Source: Pseudomonadota bacterium
GTDB taxonomy: Bacteria > Pseudomonadota > Gammaproteobacteria > Steroidobacterales > Steroidobacteraceae
Reading direction: 5' to 3'
DNA length: 64,000 nt
NCBI GenBank assembly: GCA_023417315.1
Contig: JAEZFW010000066.1
Location: forward strand, 1-64,000
Below are positions 49,960 through 59,271 of the stretch, one piece after another. The notes under the pieces were generated by a model. The model made no database searches, was not told the DNA's origin, and saw only the letters and a program-made list of their open reading frames with translations. The position numbers and the translations under genes were made by a program. The first letter of the stretch is position 1; each line of letters begins with the position of its first letter.

Positions 49960-51486
49960 ATGCGAACGAGGACAGCTATGCTCGTCGCACTATTGTTGTG
50001 CGGCCATGCGCACGCGGAGGATGCCGCGTGTAAGCGGCTCGGTTCGCTCGAGCTGCGGGACACGGCGATACTCGCTGCGACTCAGATCGTTCCTTCACCG
50101 CAATGGACGATCGAGAACGACACGCTTTCGCGCGGTTCGATCAGCGTCACGCAGCGTTTTTGCCGCGTTCGGGCACGCATCGAGAAGGAGATCGAGTTCG
50201 AGGTGTGGCTTGCGCATCCCGATGATTGGAACGGCAAGCACTTAGGCGTAGGCAACGGCGGCTATGCGGGATTCATCAACTACAGCGGATTGGCGCACGG
50301 CTTGCGCCGCGGTTATGCGACCTCGTCGACCGACACGGGTCATACAGGCGGACCGATGGATGCTTCATGGGCGCTCGGTCATCGGCAAAGAATCGTCGAT
50401 TACGGGCATCGCGCACAGCATCTGACAGCGCTCGCCACGAAGCAGATCATTGCCGCGTACTACGAGACGGCGCCTCGTTACGCGTACTTCATGGGGTGTT
50501 CGAACGGTGGACAGCAGGGACTGACCGCCGCGCAACGCTATCCGCAGGATTACGACGGCATCGTCTCCGGTGCGCCGGGGACGAACTTCCCAGACATGGC
50601 GACGTACGTGATGCTGAGCGGTCTGCGCGCTGCCAGCGATGCGAGCCTCACGCAACAACAGATGCAGTGGGTCGTGCGGCGCATGGTGAGCGCATGCGAT
50701 GCCCACGACGGTCTAGAAGACGATCTCATCGAGCACCCACCCTCTTGCCGTTTCGATTTTGGTTCACTCGAATGCACAGGCGAGCAACGAGGGGAGTGTT
50801 TGCAACCATCCCAGGTTCAGCTAGTACGCGATCTGTACTCGCCGCTGCGCGACAGCACCGGACGGGAGATCTATCCGCCGCCTGCGGTGGGGACATTGCT
50901 GCCGGTCACCGAGCTCGCGCGTCGCGGTAAGTTGGGCGCCGACCTGTATCGCTACGCAATCTTCGAAGATCTGGAGTGGGATCCTGCGACGTTCGTACTC
51001 GAACGCGATCTGCCGATTGCACGCGAGCGATTGAGCGCACTCATCTCGGACGACCCGGATCTGTCCGAGTTCGCGAAACGTCGTGGTCGCATGATCCTCT
51101 ACCACGGATGGGATGACTCGGGTCCTTCGCCATACAACACGATCGAGTATCAGGAGCGCGTGCGCGAGGTCGTGGGCGCGCGTGAGACAGATGACTTCCT
51201 ACGTTTGTTCATGGTCCCCGGTATGTATCACTGCGCCGGCGGGCCTGGACCGAACAGCTTCGGGAACGCAGGCGATCCTCCGGTTCTCGATCCCGATCAC
51301 GATGTGCTCATGGCATTGGAGCGCTGGGTCGAGCAAGGCATTGCACCGGAGCGGATCATCGCGAGCCGCGTGAAGGGTGGGGGCGTCGAGCGCACTCGGC
51401 CGCTGTGTCCCTATCCGGAGCGCGCCCGCTACAAAGGGAAAGGGGATATCGATCGCGCCGAGAACTTCGAGTGTGTGAACCCATGA
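49960..51486 (+). CDS. Tannase/feruloyl esterase family protein
   Basis: The 508-residue exported protein belongs to the tannase/feruloyl esterase family (PF07519), which splits gallate, ferulate or similar aromatic esters. It has a signal peptide (TAMLVALLLCGHAHAED) and the family's CS-D-HC triad: serine and cysteine in FMGCSNGGQQGL, aspartate in YHGWDDSGPSP, histidine and cysteine in PGMYHCAGGPGP. The ATG at 49960 has a GAGGGGG box; an upstream ATG at 49936 is less likely. It heads a long run of codirectional genes ending in protocatechuate/gallate ring cleavage, so its product is probably gallate or protocatechuate. Confidence 0.92.
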   Translation: MRTRTAMLVALLLCGHAHAEDAACKRLGSLELRDTAILAATQIVPSPQWTIENDTLSRGSISVTQRFCRVRARIEKEIEFEVWLAHPDDWNGKHLGVGNGGYAGFINYSGLAHGLRRGYATSSTDTGHTGGPMDASWALGHRQRIVDYGHRAQHLTALATKQIIAAYYETAPRYAYFMGCSNGGQQGLTAAQRYPQDYDGIVSGAPGTNFPDMATYVMLSGLRAASDASLTQQQMQWVVRRMVSACDAHDGLEDDLIEHPPSCRFDFGSLECTGEQRGECLQPSQVQLVRDLYSPLRDSTGREIYPPPAVGTLLPVTELARRGKLGADLYRYAIFEDLEWDPATFVLERDLPIARERLSALISDDPDLSEFAKRRGRMILYHGWDDSGPSPYNTIEYQERVREVVGARETDDFLRLFMVPGMYHCAGGPGPNSFGNAGDPPVLDPDHDVLMALERWVEQGIAPERIIASRVKGGGVERTRPLCPYPERARYKGKGDIDRAENFECVNP

Positions 51487-52610
51487 GCGAGGAAGTGCTG
51501 CTGTACGCCGTGGGTGATGTTGGCCCGAGCCGTCCCGATCCAGACACGCTGTTCGATCTCGCACGTCCGACGCTCGCTGCCGCCGATGTCGCGTTCATGC
51601 AGCTCGAGCTACCGATCTCCGATCGCGGCGCACGCTTGCCTCAAGTGCGACATACGGATCGCACCTCGCGCACGTCTGCCGCGGCGTTTCGCCGTGCTGG
51701 GTTCAGCGTCGTCTCGTTCGCCAGCAACCACTGCATGGATTGGGGCGCGGATGCGTTGTTCGATACGATCGAAGCACTCCGCGCCGAGGGACTCGCGGTC
51801 GTCGGCGTCGGTGCGAACATCGCTCAAGCGCGCGAGCCTGCGATCGTTTCTGTGAAGGGTCAACGCATTGCATTTCTCGCGTACAGCTCGATCCTGCCGC
51901 TCGGATTCTGGGCAGAGGAAAATCGACCCGGCTGTGCACCGATGCGCGCCTGGACGTTGTACGAGCAAGTCGAGCACGATCAGCCGGGTACGCCTTGCCG
52001 CGTGCACACCTTCGCGAATCGCGATGATCTGGCGGCGCTTACGGCCGATATTCGCAAAGTCCGCGAGCAAGTGGACTTCGTTGCGGTGTCGTTGCACTGG
52101 GGGATCCACTTCGTACCCGGTGTCATCGCCGACTACCAGCGCGAGGTCGGCCGCGCCGCAATCGACGCAGGTGCTGACGTCATCCTTGGCCACCACGCGC
52201 ACATTCTCAAGGGCGTCGATCTCTATCGAGGCAAGCCGATCATCTACAGCTTGTGCAACTTCGCGATGGATCTGCACATGGACGAGAAGCATGCCAAGAG
52301 CAAAGGCTTCCGCGAGATTCAGAAGCTGCATCCCGAGTGGGAACCGAACTTCGATATCACGTACAACTTTCCGCCTGACTCGCGTCACAGTGTGATCGTG
52401 AAGTGCGTGCTGCGCGCGGGCGCGCCGGCACGGATCAGTTTACTGCCAGTGCACATTGGACCGATGTCGCAGCCGGAGGTGCTCCGTGCAAGCGATCCAC
52501 GATTCGGCGAAGTCCGCGCGTACCTGGAACGCTACACAGCGAGCCAAGGGCTGAACGCACGCTACCACGTCGACGACGATGAGCTACGCCTCGAAGCAGG
52601 AGACCCATGA
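51483..52610 (+). CDS. CapA-family metallophosphatase-like protein
   Basis: The 375-residue protein matches the CapA family (PF09587), related to calcineurin-type phosphoesterases and named after a poly-gamma-glutamate synthesis protein. Metal-ligand-like segments are VGDVGPSRP, FASNHCMDWG, LHWGIHFVP and LGHHAHILKGVDLY. It has no signal peptide or membrane helix, so it appears cytosolic. Its ATG overlaps the tannase stop and its stop overlaps the next gene (ATGA), placing it firmly in the aromatic operon. Its role there is unknown; a capsule function is unlikely in this setting. Confidence 0.85.
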   Translation: MSEEVLLYAVGDVGPSRPDPDTLFDLARPTLAAADVAFMQLELPISDRGARLPQVRHTDRTSRTSAAAFRRAGFSVVSFASNHCMDWGADALFDTIEALRAEGLAVVGVGANIAQAREPAIVSVKGQRIAFLAYSSILPLGFWAEENRPGCAPMRAWTLYEQVEHDQPGTPCRVHTFANRDDLAALTADIRKVREQVDFVAVSLHWGIHFVPGVIADYQREVGRAAIDAGADVILGHHAHILKGVDLYRGKPIIYSLCNFAMDLHMDEKHAKSKGFREIQKLHPEWEPNFDITYNFPPDSRHSVIVKCVLRAGAPARISLLPVHIGPMSQPEVLRASDPRFGEVRAYLERYTASQGLNARYHVDDDELRLEAGDP

Positions 52611-54664
52611 GATTTCGCAACCCGATCGTTTGCGCGGGCATCCTCTGCAGAATGCTCGCCGGAGGCGTACTCGCACTTGGTTCGTTCACCGCGCACGGCG
52701 AGCTCGTCGAGCTCGAGGTCCGCTCTAAACAGGTTGCCTTCGAGGGCCGGCAGTTCGGCGCGGCGGGGGCGTACGAAGTGGTCCGCGGTGTCGCACGCTT
52801 CCGCGTCGATCCGCGCGTGCCCGTCAACGCAGGGCTCGTCAACATCCATCGCGCACCCCTCGCGGAGGACGGACGCGTCGCATTCGACACCGATGTGCTG
52901 ATTCTCAAGCCCGTCGACATTCAACGAGGAAATGGTCGGCTCGTTTACGAGATGGTGAATCGTGGACGGCCGCTCGGGTTGTCATTGCTCAATCGCGTGC
53001 AGCCCGGATCAGGACGAGGCGATTTTCTGACCGCGGCAGAGGCGGGCGATGGTCTGTTGCTCGAGGCGGGCTACATCTATGTCATGAGCGGTTGGCAGGC
53101 CGAATACCCGGTGCAGGACGCGCCGGCGATGGCGGTCGCGCTGGGCAGCCGACTACCGCGTAAGCAGGACGACGGCGTGCTGAGCGCGCGCTTGCCGATC
53201 GCTCGCGAACGCGATGGCACCCATTTCGTTGCGAAGACGCGCGAGCAGTTCTTCGATGTCGGTGCTGCTCCAAGCTTCATCGGTTATCTCACGTACCCCG
53301 CCGCCGATCTCAATGCGGGCGCCAAGCTCACGACCCGAGAGCTCGATGGGGATGCGCCACGGATCATCCCGGCTACGAGCTGGCGCTATCTGGATCCTTG
53401 GCGCATCGAGGTGACGAAGCCTCAAGGCGCGAGTGCGGGCGCAGTCTATGAGCTCGTGTACGACGCGAAGGATCCCGTCGTCTATGGATTGGCACTCGCC
53501 TCGATGCGCGATGTCGTCTCATTCCTGCGCTATAGCAAGGCGGCCGACAATCCCCTGCGTGCGCTCGATCGCCCACTCATCGAACATACGATCGGGCTCG
53601 GCGCATCGCAGACGGGTCGCACGCTCAAGGAGCTGATCGGTGAGTTCAACGACGATGAGGCACGGCGGACCGTCCTCGATGGTGCATTCATCTTGATCTC
53701 AGGAGCAGGTCGCAACTCGATCAACTCGGCGTTCGCGCGGCCCGGACTCAAGGATGCACAACACACGAGCTGGGGGCTGCACGGCGATGAGTTCGCGTTC
53801 AGCTATCCCGTGACGTACGACGCGCTCAGCCGTCGCTCGGACGGCGTGCTCGCACGCTGTGAGGCCACGCGCACCTGTCCGCGCGTCATGCACCTCGATT
53901 CGGAGAACGAGCTGTGGCATGGCGGGACGCTCACCTATGTCGACACGAGCGGCCGCGACATGATGATGCCGGATAACGTGCGTGTGTTCGCGTTCGCGGG
54001 CACCGAGCACAGCGCGGCGCCGCGCGCAGGAGCGATACCGCCGATCTGTGCGGCACCCGGTCCGTCGGCCATCGAGTGGGCGAGCTTTGCGCGCGCGTTG
54101 TTCCTCGCGCTCGATCGTTGGATCGTTCACAACGACCCCCCACCTGCCAGCCGTTATCCCACCGTCGCGCGTGGCGAGCTCGTTGCGCGTGACAAGTATG
54201 CGTTCCCGCGCCTACCCGAGGTGAAGTACGGCGGCGCGTTCTCGACGAAGCGCTACTACGACTTCAGCCAACAGCCGCCGCATCCGATCGCGGACTATCC
54301 ATCGCTCGTTCCGCAAGTCGATGCGGACGGACAGATGATCGGCGGCGTGCGACATCCATTCGTCACTGTACCGCTCGCGACGAATGCGGGTTGGAACGTG
54401 CGCAAGCCTGGTTTCGGGGAAGGCGATCTGTGCATGGCGAGCGGGTTGTCGATCCCGTTCCCCGCCACCAGAGGCGAGCGAGCTGCGCGAAAAGATCCTC
54501 GCGCAGCAATCGAAGAACGCTACGACTCGCAAGCAGCTTATGTGCAAGCGGTTTCGGAAGCTGCTCGCCAACTGGTGAGCGAGGGTCTGATGCTTGCGAA
54601 GGACGCCGACGTCATCATCGCGGAAGCGGGCACTCGCTACCGCAAAGTCCGGGAGCGAGAGTGA
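52607..54664 (+). CDS. Exported alpha/beta-hydrolase domain protein (Abhydrolase_10)
   Basis: The 685-residue protein has a signal peptide (MLAGGVLALGSFTAHGE) and resembles the Abhydrolase_10 domain family (PF20091): ELEVRSKQVAFEGRQFGAAGAYEVVRGVARF near the start, LGASQTGRTLKELI as nucleophile region, and AGTEHSAAP late in the chain. It is likely a periplasmic hydrolase of an ester, perhaps complementing the tannase-type enzyme. It overlaps its neighbours on both sides. Substrate unknown; the family has few characterised members. Confidence 0.82.
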   Translation: MRFRNPIVCAGILCRMLAGGVLALGSFTAHGELVELEVRSKQVAFEGRQFGAAGAYEVVRGVARFRVDPRVPVNAGLVNIHRAPLAEDGRVAFDTDVLILKPVDIQRGNGRLVYEMVNRGRPLGLSLLNRVQPGSGRGDFLTAAEAGDGLLLEAGYIYVMSGWQAEYPVQDAPAMAVALGSRLPRKQDDGVLSARLPIARERDGTHFVAKTREQFFDVGAAPSFIGYLTYPAADLNAGAKLTTRELDGDAPRIIPATSWRYLDPWRIEVTKPQGASAGAVYELVYDAKDPVVYGLALASMRDVVSFLRYSKAADNPLRALDRPLIEHTIGLGASQTGRTLKELIGEFNDDEARRTVLDGAFILISGAGRNSINSAFARPGLKDAQHTSWGLHGDEFAFSYPVTYDALSRRSDGVLARCEATRTCPRVMHLDSENELWHGGTLTYVDTSGRDMMMPDNVRVFAFAGTEHSAAPRAGAIPPICAAPGPSAIEWASFARALFLALDRWIVHNDPPPASRYPTVARGELVARDKYAFPRLPEVKYGGAFSTKRYYDFSQQPPHPIADYPSLVPQVDADGQMIGGVRHPFVTVPLATNAGWNVRKPGFGEGDLCMASGLSIPFPATRGERAARKDPRAAIEERYDSQAAYVQAVSEAARQLVSEGLMLAKDADVIIAEAGTRYRKVRERE

Positions 54665-56007
54665 TGGCGCCGCTTGAAGAGGCGGATGTCGGGAGGCGCG
54701 TCGAGCGCAAGCTCTTGCTGCGCATCGCGAGCCTGGTCTTTCTACTGTATTTCTCGTTCGCAATCGATCGCGGCAACATCGGATTCGCCGCCCTGCAGAT
54801 GAACGCCGCCTTGGGCTTGAGCGCCGAGGTGTTTGGCTTCGGCTCGGGCTTGTTCACGCTGGCCTATTTGCTCTTCCAAGCGCCGAATGCCGAGATGTTG
54901 CGTCGACTCGGCCCGCGGCGCGGATTCGCACTCGTCGCATGCGGGTGGGGCCTCGTGTCGACATCTACTGCGTTCGTTCCCGATCAGACCTGGTTTCTCG
55001 TGAATCGCTTTGCGCTCGGCGTATCCGAAGCAGGCTTCCACGCATTCATCATCTATTACATCAGCACGATCTTTCCGCAACGCATCTGCGGGTTCGCGGT
55101 CGGGATCAGCTTCGTCGCTGTGCCGTTCTCCATGATCGTGGCCTCTCCGCTCTCAGGCGTGCTGCTCGACGTCGAGTGGGGCACGTTCGCCGGGTGGCAG
55201 TCGCTCTTCATCATAGAAGGCGTGCCATCGATCCTGCTCGGTCTTTTGTGCCTGAAGCTCGTTCCGGATACGGTCCGTGACATGCGTTTCCTCTCGCCGG
55301 CGGAGCGCTCCTGGCTCGAGCAAGAGCTCGGTGAGATGGAAACCCGCTCTGCTCAAGCGAGCCTCGGTGCGAATATCGTCCGAGTGCTCGCGAATCCCGT
55401 CGTCTGGGCACTCGGGCTCGTATTGCTGACGATGGTGCTCGCGGTGAACGTCATGACGATCTGGATGCCGCTCATGATTCGTCAGGTGTCGGGGGCGGGG
55501 AATCTCACCGTAGGGGTGCTCAACAGCTTGCCGTGGATCGCGTTCAGCATCGGCTGCGTACTCGCGAGCCGGATGTCGGACAAAGCGAGTAATCGCGCGA
55601 CTCCGCTACGCGCCTCCGTCGCGCTCGCTACGGTCGGCTTTCTGGTGTGCGCCGCCCTTCAAGAGGTCAACACACCGTTTGCGTTCGCAATGTTCCTACT
55701 GGCGTGCGTGGGCGCCGGTGGGGCCCAAGGCAGTTTCTGGGCGCTCGCAATGTCGTTGATGAGCGGGGTCACGGCCGCAGCCGCATTCGCGATGATCACG
55801 GTGATCGGCAATGGCTCAGGGGTCATCGCACATCCCTTGATCGGCCGCATGCACGATGCGACGGGCTCATTCAGCGGTGTGGTGTGGACGCTAGCCGCGT
55901 TCTACGTCGCCGCGTTCGGTGTCCTGCATTGGATCGTGAGGAGACGTCATCCACTTCGGAGCGATGGCAGCGCTCCTCTGCAGCGCGATGCCGTGGAGGA
56001 GCGATGA
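54664..56007 (+). CDS. MFS transporter, anion:cation symporter type
   Basis: The 447-residue protein has 12 predicted membrane helices and the features of the anion:cation symporter branch of MFS (YFSFAIDRGNIGFAALQMNAALGLSAEVFGFGSGLF; AEMLRRLGPRRGFALVACGWG). Members carry organic anions such as phthalate, gallate or tartrate with protons. Given the operon, uptake of gallate, protocatechuate or a related acid across the inner membrane is the likely role. Its ATG overlaps the end of the preceding gene (TGATG) and its stop overlaps the next ATG. Confidence 0.9.
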   Translation: MAPLEEADVGRRVERKLLLRIASLVFLLYFSFAIDRGNIGFAALQMNAALGLSAEVFGFGSGLFTLAYLLFQAPNAEMLRRLGPRRGFALVACGWGLVSTSTAFVPDQTWFLVNRFALGVSEAGFHAFIIYYISTIFPQRICGFAVGISFVAVPFSMIVASPLSGVLLDVEWGTFAGWQSLFIIEGVPSILLGLLCLKLVPDTVRDMRFLSPAERSWLEQELGEMETRSAQASLGANIVRVLANPVVWALGLVLLTMVLAVNVMTIWMPLMIRQVSGAGNLTVGVLNSLPWIAFSIGCVLASRMSDKASNRATPLRASVALATVGFLVCAALQEVNTPFAFAMFLLACVGAGGAQGSFWALAMSLMSGVTAAAAFAMITVIGNGSGVIAHPLIGRMHDATGSFSGVVWTLAAFYVAAFGVLHWIVRRRHPLRSDGSAPLQRDAVEER

Positions 56008-57404
56008 GCGCGACGAATCTCTCCTCAACGCTCGCGGCGTTCGTGGCCGATATCAGCTACGACGATGTCCCAGCCCGCAGTCGCGAAATGGCGAAGCGCT
56101 GCTTGCTCGATGCGATCGGCGTATCGCTCGCTGCAACGACTCATGCGGATGTCTGTCGTCCATTTCGAGAGTACGCGATCGAGCAGGGGGGTCGTCCCGA
56201 GTGCACGCTGCTTGGAAGCGAGGTGCGCGTCCCTGCAGCTGCCGCGGCGTTCGCCAATGGCGCGCTCGCCCATGCGCTCGATTTCGAGGATTCGCACGAT
56301 GGCGCACTGTTGCACCCCAACGCGCCGACGATTCCGGCTGTGCTCGCCATCAGCGAGGCATGCGGCCCAGTCAGCGGTCGCGATGTCATCACCGCGATCG
56401 TTCTGGGATGCGACGTCGCGTGCCGAATCGGATTGGCACTGGATGTCGCGCTCGACCGCTACGGTTGGTATCCGCCACCGTTGATCGCGGCATTCGGTGC
56501 CACAGCGGCCGCTGGCAAGCTCCTGAAGCTTGATGCCACGCAGCTCGTCGACGCGTTCTCTCTCACGTTGTGCCAAGCGACGTGCAGTGCAGAGCTGAAG
56601 ACGAGCCCGCATTCCGACGTGCGCGCGATTCGAGACGCGTTCCCGGCGCAGATCGCGGTCAGCTCTGCGGTGCTCGCGCGCAAAGGCGTGCGGGGATTCG
56701 ATCAGCCGCTCGAAGGCGCCGCGGGGTTCTTCGCCCTCTATGCGCGGGGCGCGTATTCTCAGAACGTCCTGACGGACGCGCTCGGTCAGCGTTTCGAGAT
56801 CGATCGCATCTCGTTCAAGCCCTGGCCGTCGTGCCGCGGTACGCATGCGTTCATCGAGGCAGCACAGAGTCTGGTGCGGACGCATGGGATCGACACGCGC
56901 GCAATCGCATCAATCGAGTTAGTCGGCAGCCGCATCAATCGGATGCTCGCCGAACCGCTCGCTCAGAAGCAGCGCCCGGCGACGGCAATCGACGCGAAGT
57001 TCAGCTTGCCGTTCACAGTCGCCGTGGCACTGCAGCGAGGCAACGTTACGTTGGATGATTTCTCGCCGGCTGCTTTGCAGGATGAGCCGACGCTCGAGCT
57101 GGCGGCCGGTGTGAGCTACGCAGTGTCTGAAGCTCTGCCGGACAAGGGTATCGAAACGCTTCGCGCGGCCATGAACATCCGAATGCAGGATGGGCGAGGC
57201 TATGCCATCGAGATCACCGAGCCGCTCGGCAGCGAGCGTCGCCCGGTCGATGATGCGGTGCTGATCAGGAAATTCCGCGACTGCGCCGGTCGGGCGCTCA
57301 TCCGTCCGAACCCCCGCACAGTCGATGCGTGGGTACGTCAAATACTGTCCCTGGAGGAGTGTGGCGACATGCGCCCACTCGTGCGTTCGTTGGGCGGCGA
57401 GTAG
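56004..57404 (+). CDS. MmgE/PrpD-family protein
   Basis: The 466-residue protein belongs to the MmgE/PrpD family, which includes 2-methylcitrate dehydratase and cis-aconitate decarboxylase. Family segments include AKRCLLDAIGVSLAA, LAHALDFEDSHDGALLHPNAPTIPAVLA and DRISFKPWPSCRGTHAFIEAA. Family substrates are mostly citrate-like di- and tricarboxylates, and the lower 4,5-cleavage pathway runs through such acids, so an activity there is possible but not shown. It overlaps the MFS gene (ATGA). An 88-base gap with a LysR-type box follows before ligK; its TAG stop is the first three bases of that box. Confidence 0.88.
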   Translation: MSATNLSSTLAAFVADISYDDVPARSREMAKRCLLDAIGVSLAATTHADVCRPFREYAIEQGGRPECTLLGSEVRVPAAAAAFANGALAHALDFEDSHDGALLHPNAPTIPAVLAISEACGPVSGRDVITAIVLGCDVACRIGLALDVALDRYGWYPPPLIAAFGATAAAGKLLKLDATQLVDAFSLTLCQATCSAELKTSPHSDVRAIRDAFPAQIAVSSAVLARKGVRGFDQPLEGAAGFFALYARGAYSQNVLTDALGQRFEIDRISFKPWPSCRGTHAFIEAAQSLVRTHGIDTRAIASIELVGSRINRMLAEPLAQKQRPATAIDAKFSLPFTVAVALQRGNVTLDDFSPAALQDEPTLELAAGVSYAVSEALPDKGIETLRAAMNIRMQDGRGYAIEITEPLGSERRPVDDAVLIRKFRDCAGRALIRPNPRTVDAWVRQILSLEECGDMRPLVRSLGGE

Positions 57405-57417
57405 CAAATTCTTATGG
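57402..57417. promoter_or_regulatory. LysR-type box before ligK
   Basis: TAGCAAATTCTTATGG contains a T-N11-A stretch with partial dyad symmetry (TA..AA.TT..TA) and matches the box before the lysR gene at 14 of 16 positions. It lies 76 bases above the ligK start. A further perfect palindrome, CTCTCTAGAGAG, lies between it and ligK. An internal promoter here would let the ring-cleavage genes be expressed apart from the tannase genes. Confidence 0.45.
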
Positions 57418-57492
57418 CTGGCGCCGATTTCCAATTAGCCGCCGCAGTCGCTCTCTAGAGAGAATATCGGTTCTCAGAACGAGAGGAAAACC

Positions 57493-58164
57493 ATGTCCAT
57501 CGTCGTGCAGACGATCGAGCGGGCCGATCGCGAAGCTGTGGATGCGCTCGCAGAGTCAGGGGTTGCGACCGTACACGAAGCGCAGGGACGCACGGGGTTG
57601 CTCGCGCCTTATATGCGCCCGATCTATGCCGGTGCGCGCATTGCGGGTACGGCTATTACCGTCAGCATTCCCCCTGGCGACAACTGGATGATTCATGTTG
57701 CGGTCGAGCAATGCCGCGAAGGCGACATTCTCGTCGTCGCGCCGACCTCGGCGTGCGACACAGGTTACTTTGGCGAGCTGCTTGCGTGCTCGCTCATAGC
57801 GCGCGGTGTGCGAGGTCTCATCATCGAGGCTGGTGTGCGCGACGTGCGCGATCTCACCGCGCTTCAATTTCCCGTCTGGTCGCGCTACGTATCGGCGCAA
57901 GGCACGGTCAAGGAAACGCTGGGTAGCATCAATGTGCCGGTCGTGTGTGCAGGCGCCGCCGTTCGCCCCGGCGATGTGATCGTCGCGGATGACGACGGCG
58001 TGTGCGTCGTGCCGCGTGAGACCGCAAAGGACGTCGTCGTTCAGTGCGCGGCTCGCGAGAAGAAAGAAGCGGCCGTGCGCGAGCGCTTGAAGGCGGGCGA
58101 GCTCGGGCTCGATATCTACGGCATGCGCGACAAGCTGGCAGCCAAGGGCCTGAGGTATGTCTGA
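57493..58164 (+). CDS. ligK: 4-carboxy-4-hydroxy-2-oxoadipate aldolase
   Basis: LigK/GalC-type aldolase of the RraA fold, splitting 4-carboxy-4-hydroxy-2-oxoadipate to pyruvate and oxaloacetate, the last step of protocatechuate 4,5-cleavage and of gallate breakdown. The 223-residue protein has PGDNWMIHVAVEQCREGDILVV, the active-site GVRDVRDL (Arg-Asp) and DDDGVCVVPRE. In the aldolase motif D-X20-R-D the first residue is glutamate (FGELLA), a conservative change. A GAGGAAAACC stretch gives the ribosome binding site. It is followed after 18 bases by galD/ligU. Confidence 0.9.
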   Translation: MSIVVQTIERADREAVDALAESGVATVHEAQGRTGLLAPYMRPIYAGARIAGTAITVSIPPGDNWMIHVAVEQCREGDILVVAPTSACDTGYFGELLACSLIARGVRGLIIEAGVRDVRDLTALQFPVWSRYVSAQGTVKETLGSINVPVVCAGAAVRPGDVIVADDDGVCVVPRETAKDVVVQCAAREKKEAAVRERLKAGELGLDIYGMRDKLAAKGLRYV

Positions 58165-58182
58165 CATCGACGGGGCCAGCGC

Positions 58183-59271
58183 ATGTTGAGGGCGATCCCC
58201 TGCACATTGATGCGCGGCGGTACGTCGAAGGGACTCTACTTTCACGAGCGCGATCTGCCGAGCGAACGCTCCGCGCGCGATCGCGTGTTGTTGGCCGCGT
58301 TCGGTTCACCTGATGCACGTCAGATCGATGGCGTGGGCGGTGCGCATCCGCTCACGAGCAAGGTCGCCATCGTTCGCAAGTCGCTGCTGCCGCAGGCAGA
58401 TGTCGATTACCTGTTCCTTCAAGTCGTCGTCGATAAAGCGGAAGTCAGCGATGCGCAGAACTGCGGCAACATTCTCGCAGGCGTCGGTCCGTGGGCGATC
58501 GAGCAAGGGCTTGTACCGATCAGCGGCACAACGACGCCAGTGCGCATTCACATGTTGAATACCGGCAGCATTGCCGTGGCGCACGTCTCCACGCCGGACG
58601 GTGCAGTCGAGTACGAGGGCGAAACGCGCATCGACGGCGTGCCGGGCACGGCGGCCGCGGTGCCGCTCGAGTTCGTCGATGTCGCCGGATCGAGCTGCGG
58701 CGCGCTCCTGCCCACCGGCAACGCGCGCGATCTCATTGCGGGTGTCGAGGTCACTTGCATCGACAACGGCATGCCCGTGGTGTTGTTACGCGCGTGCGAT
58801 TTCAATCTCTCGGGCGATGAGACGCCCGCGCAGCTCGAAGCTAACTCGCAACTCACCGCTCGCATCGAGGCGATCAGGCTCGCGCTCGGGCCGCGGATGA
58901 ATCTCGGCGACGTCGCGAAGAAGACAGTGCCGAAGATGTGCTTGATCTCGCCACCGCGCAACGGTGGGTCGCTTGCGACGCGTACGTTCATCCCGCATCG
59001 GGTGCACGAGTCGATCGGGGTGCTCGGCGCCGTCAGCGTTGCGACAGCCTGCCTCATCCACGGCTCGGTCAGCGAGGGCATCGCGCAGCTCAGCAGTGCA
59101 GGAGCATCGCAACGTGTCGAAGTCGAGCACCCGACCGGGTTCTTCACAGTGGATATGCAGGTCGAAGTCCATGAGGGCCATGTGAACGTGCGTCGCGCCG
59201 CACTCTTGCGTACCGCACGCAAGCTGATGAGCGGTGAAGTGTTCGTTCCCGCCACGGTGTGGCCATCATGA
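58183..59271 (+). CDS. galD: 4-oxalomesaconate tautomerase/isomerase (PrpF family)
   Basis: The 362-residue PrpF-fold protein matches GalD of gallate catabolism and LigU of protocatechuate 4,5-cleavage, which isomerise 4-oxalomesaconate ahead of its hydration. It begins with CTLMRGGTSKGLYFHERDLP and has the conserved cysteine in DAQNCGNILAG, AGSSCGALLPTGN and NGGSLATRTFIPHRVH. Length fits. It lies between the aldolase and the DUF1932 oxidoreductase, with which it overlaps. GalD and LigU are the same family; I use galD. Confidence 0.9.
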   Translation: MLRAIPCTLMRGGTSKGLYFHERDLPSERSARDRVLLAAFGSPDARQIDGVGGAHPLTSKVAIVRKSLLPQADVDYLFLQVVVDKAEVSDAQNCGNILAGVGPWAIEQGLVPISGTTTPVRIHMLNTGSIAVAHVSTPDGAVEYEGETRIDGVPGTAAAVPLEFVDVAGSSCGALLPTGNARDLIAGVEVTCIDNGMPVVLLRACDFNLSGDETPAQLEANSQLTARIEAIRLALGPRMNLGDVAKKTVPKMCLISPPRNGGSLATRTFIPHRVHESIGVLGAVSVATACLIHGSVSEGIAQLSSAGASQRVEVEHPTGFFTVDMQVEVHEGHVNVRRAALLRTARKLMSGEVFVPATVWPS

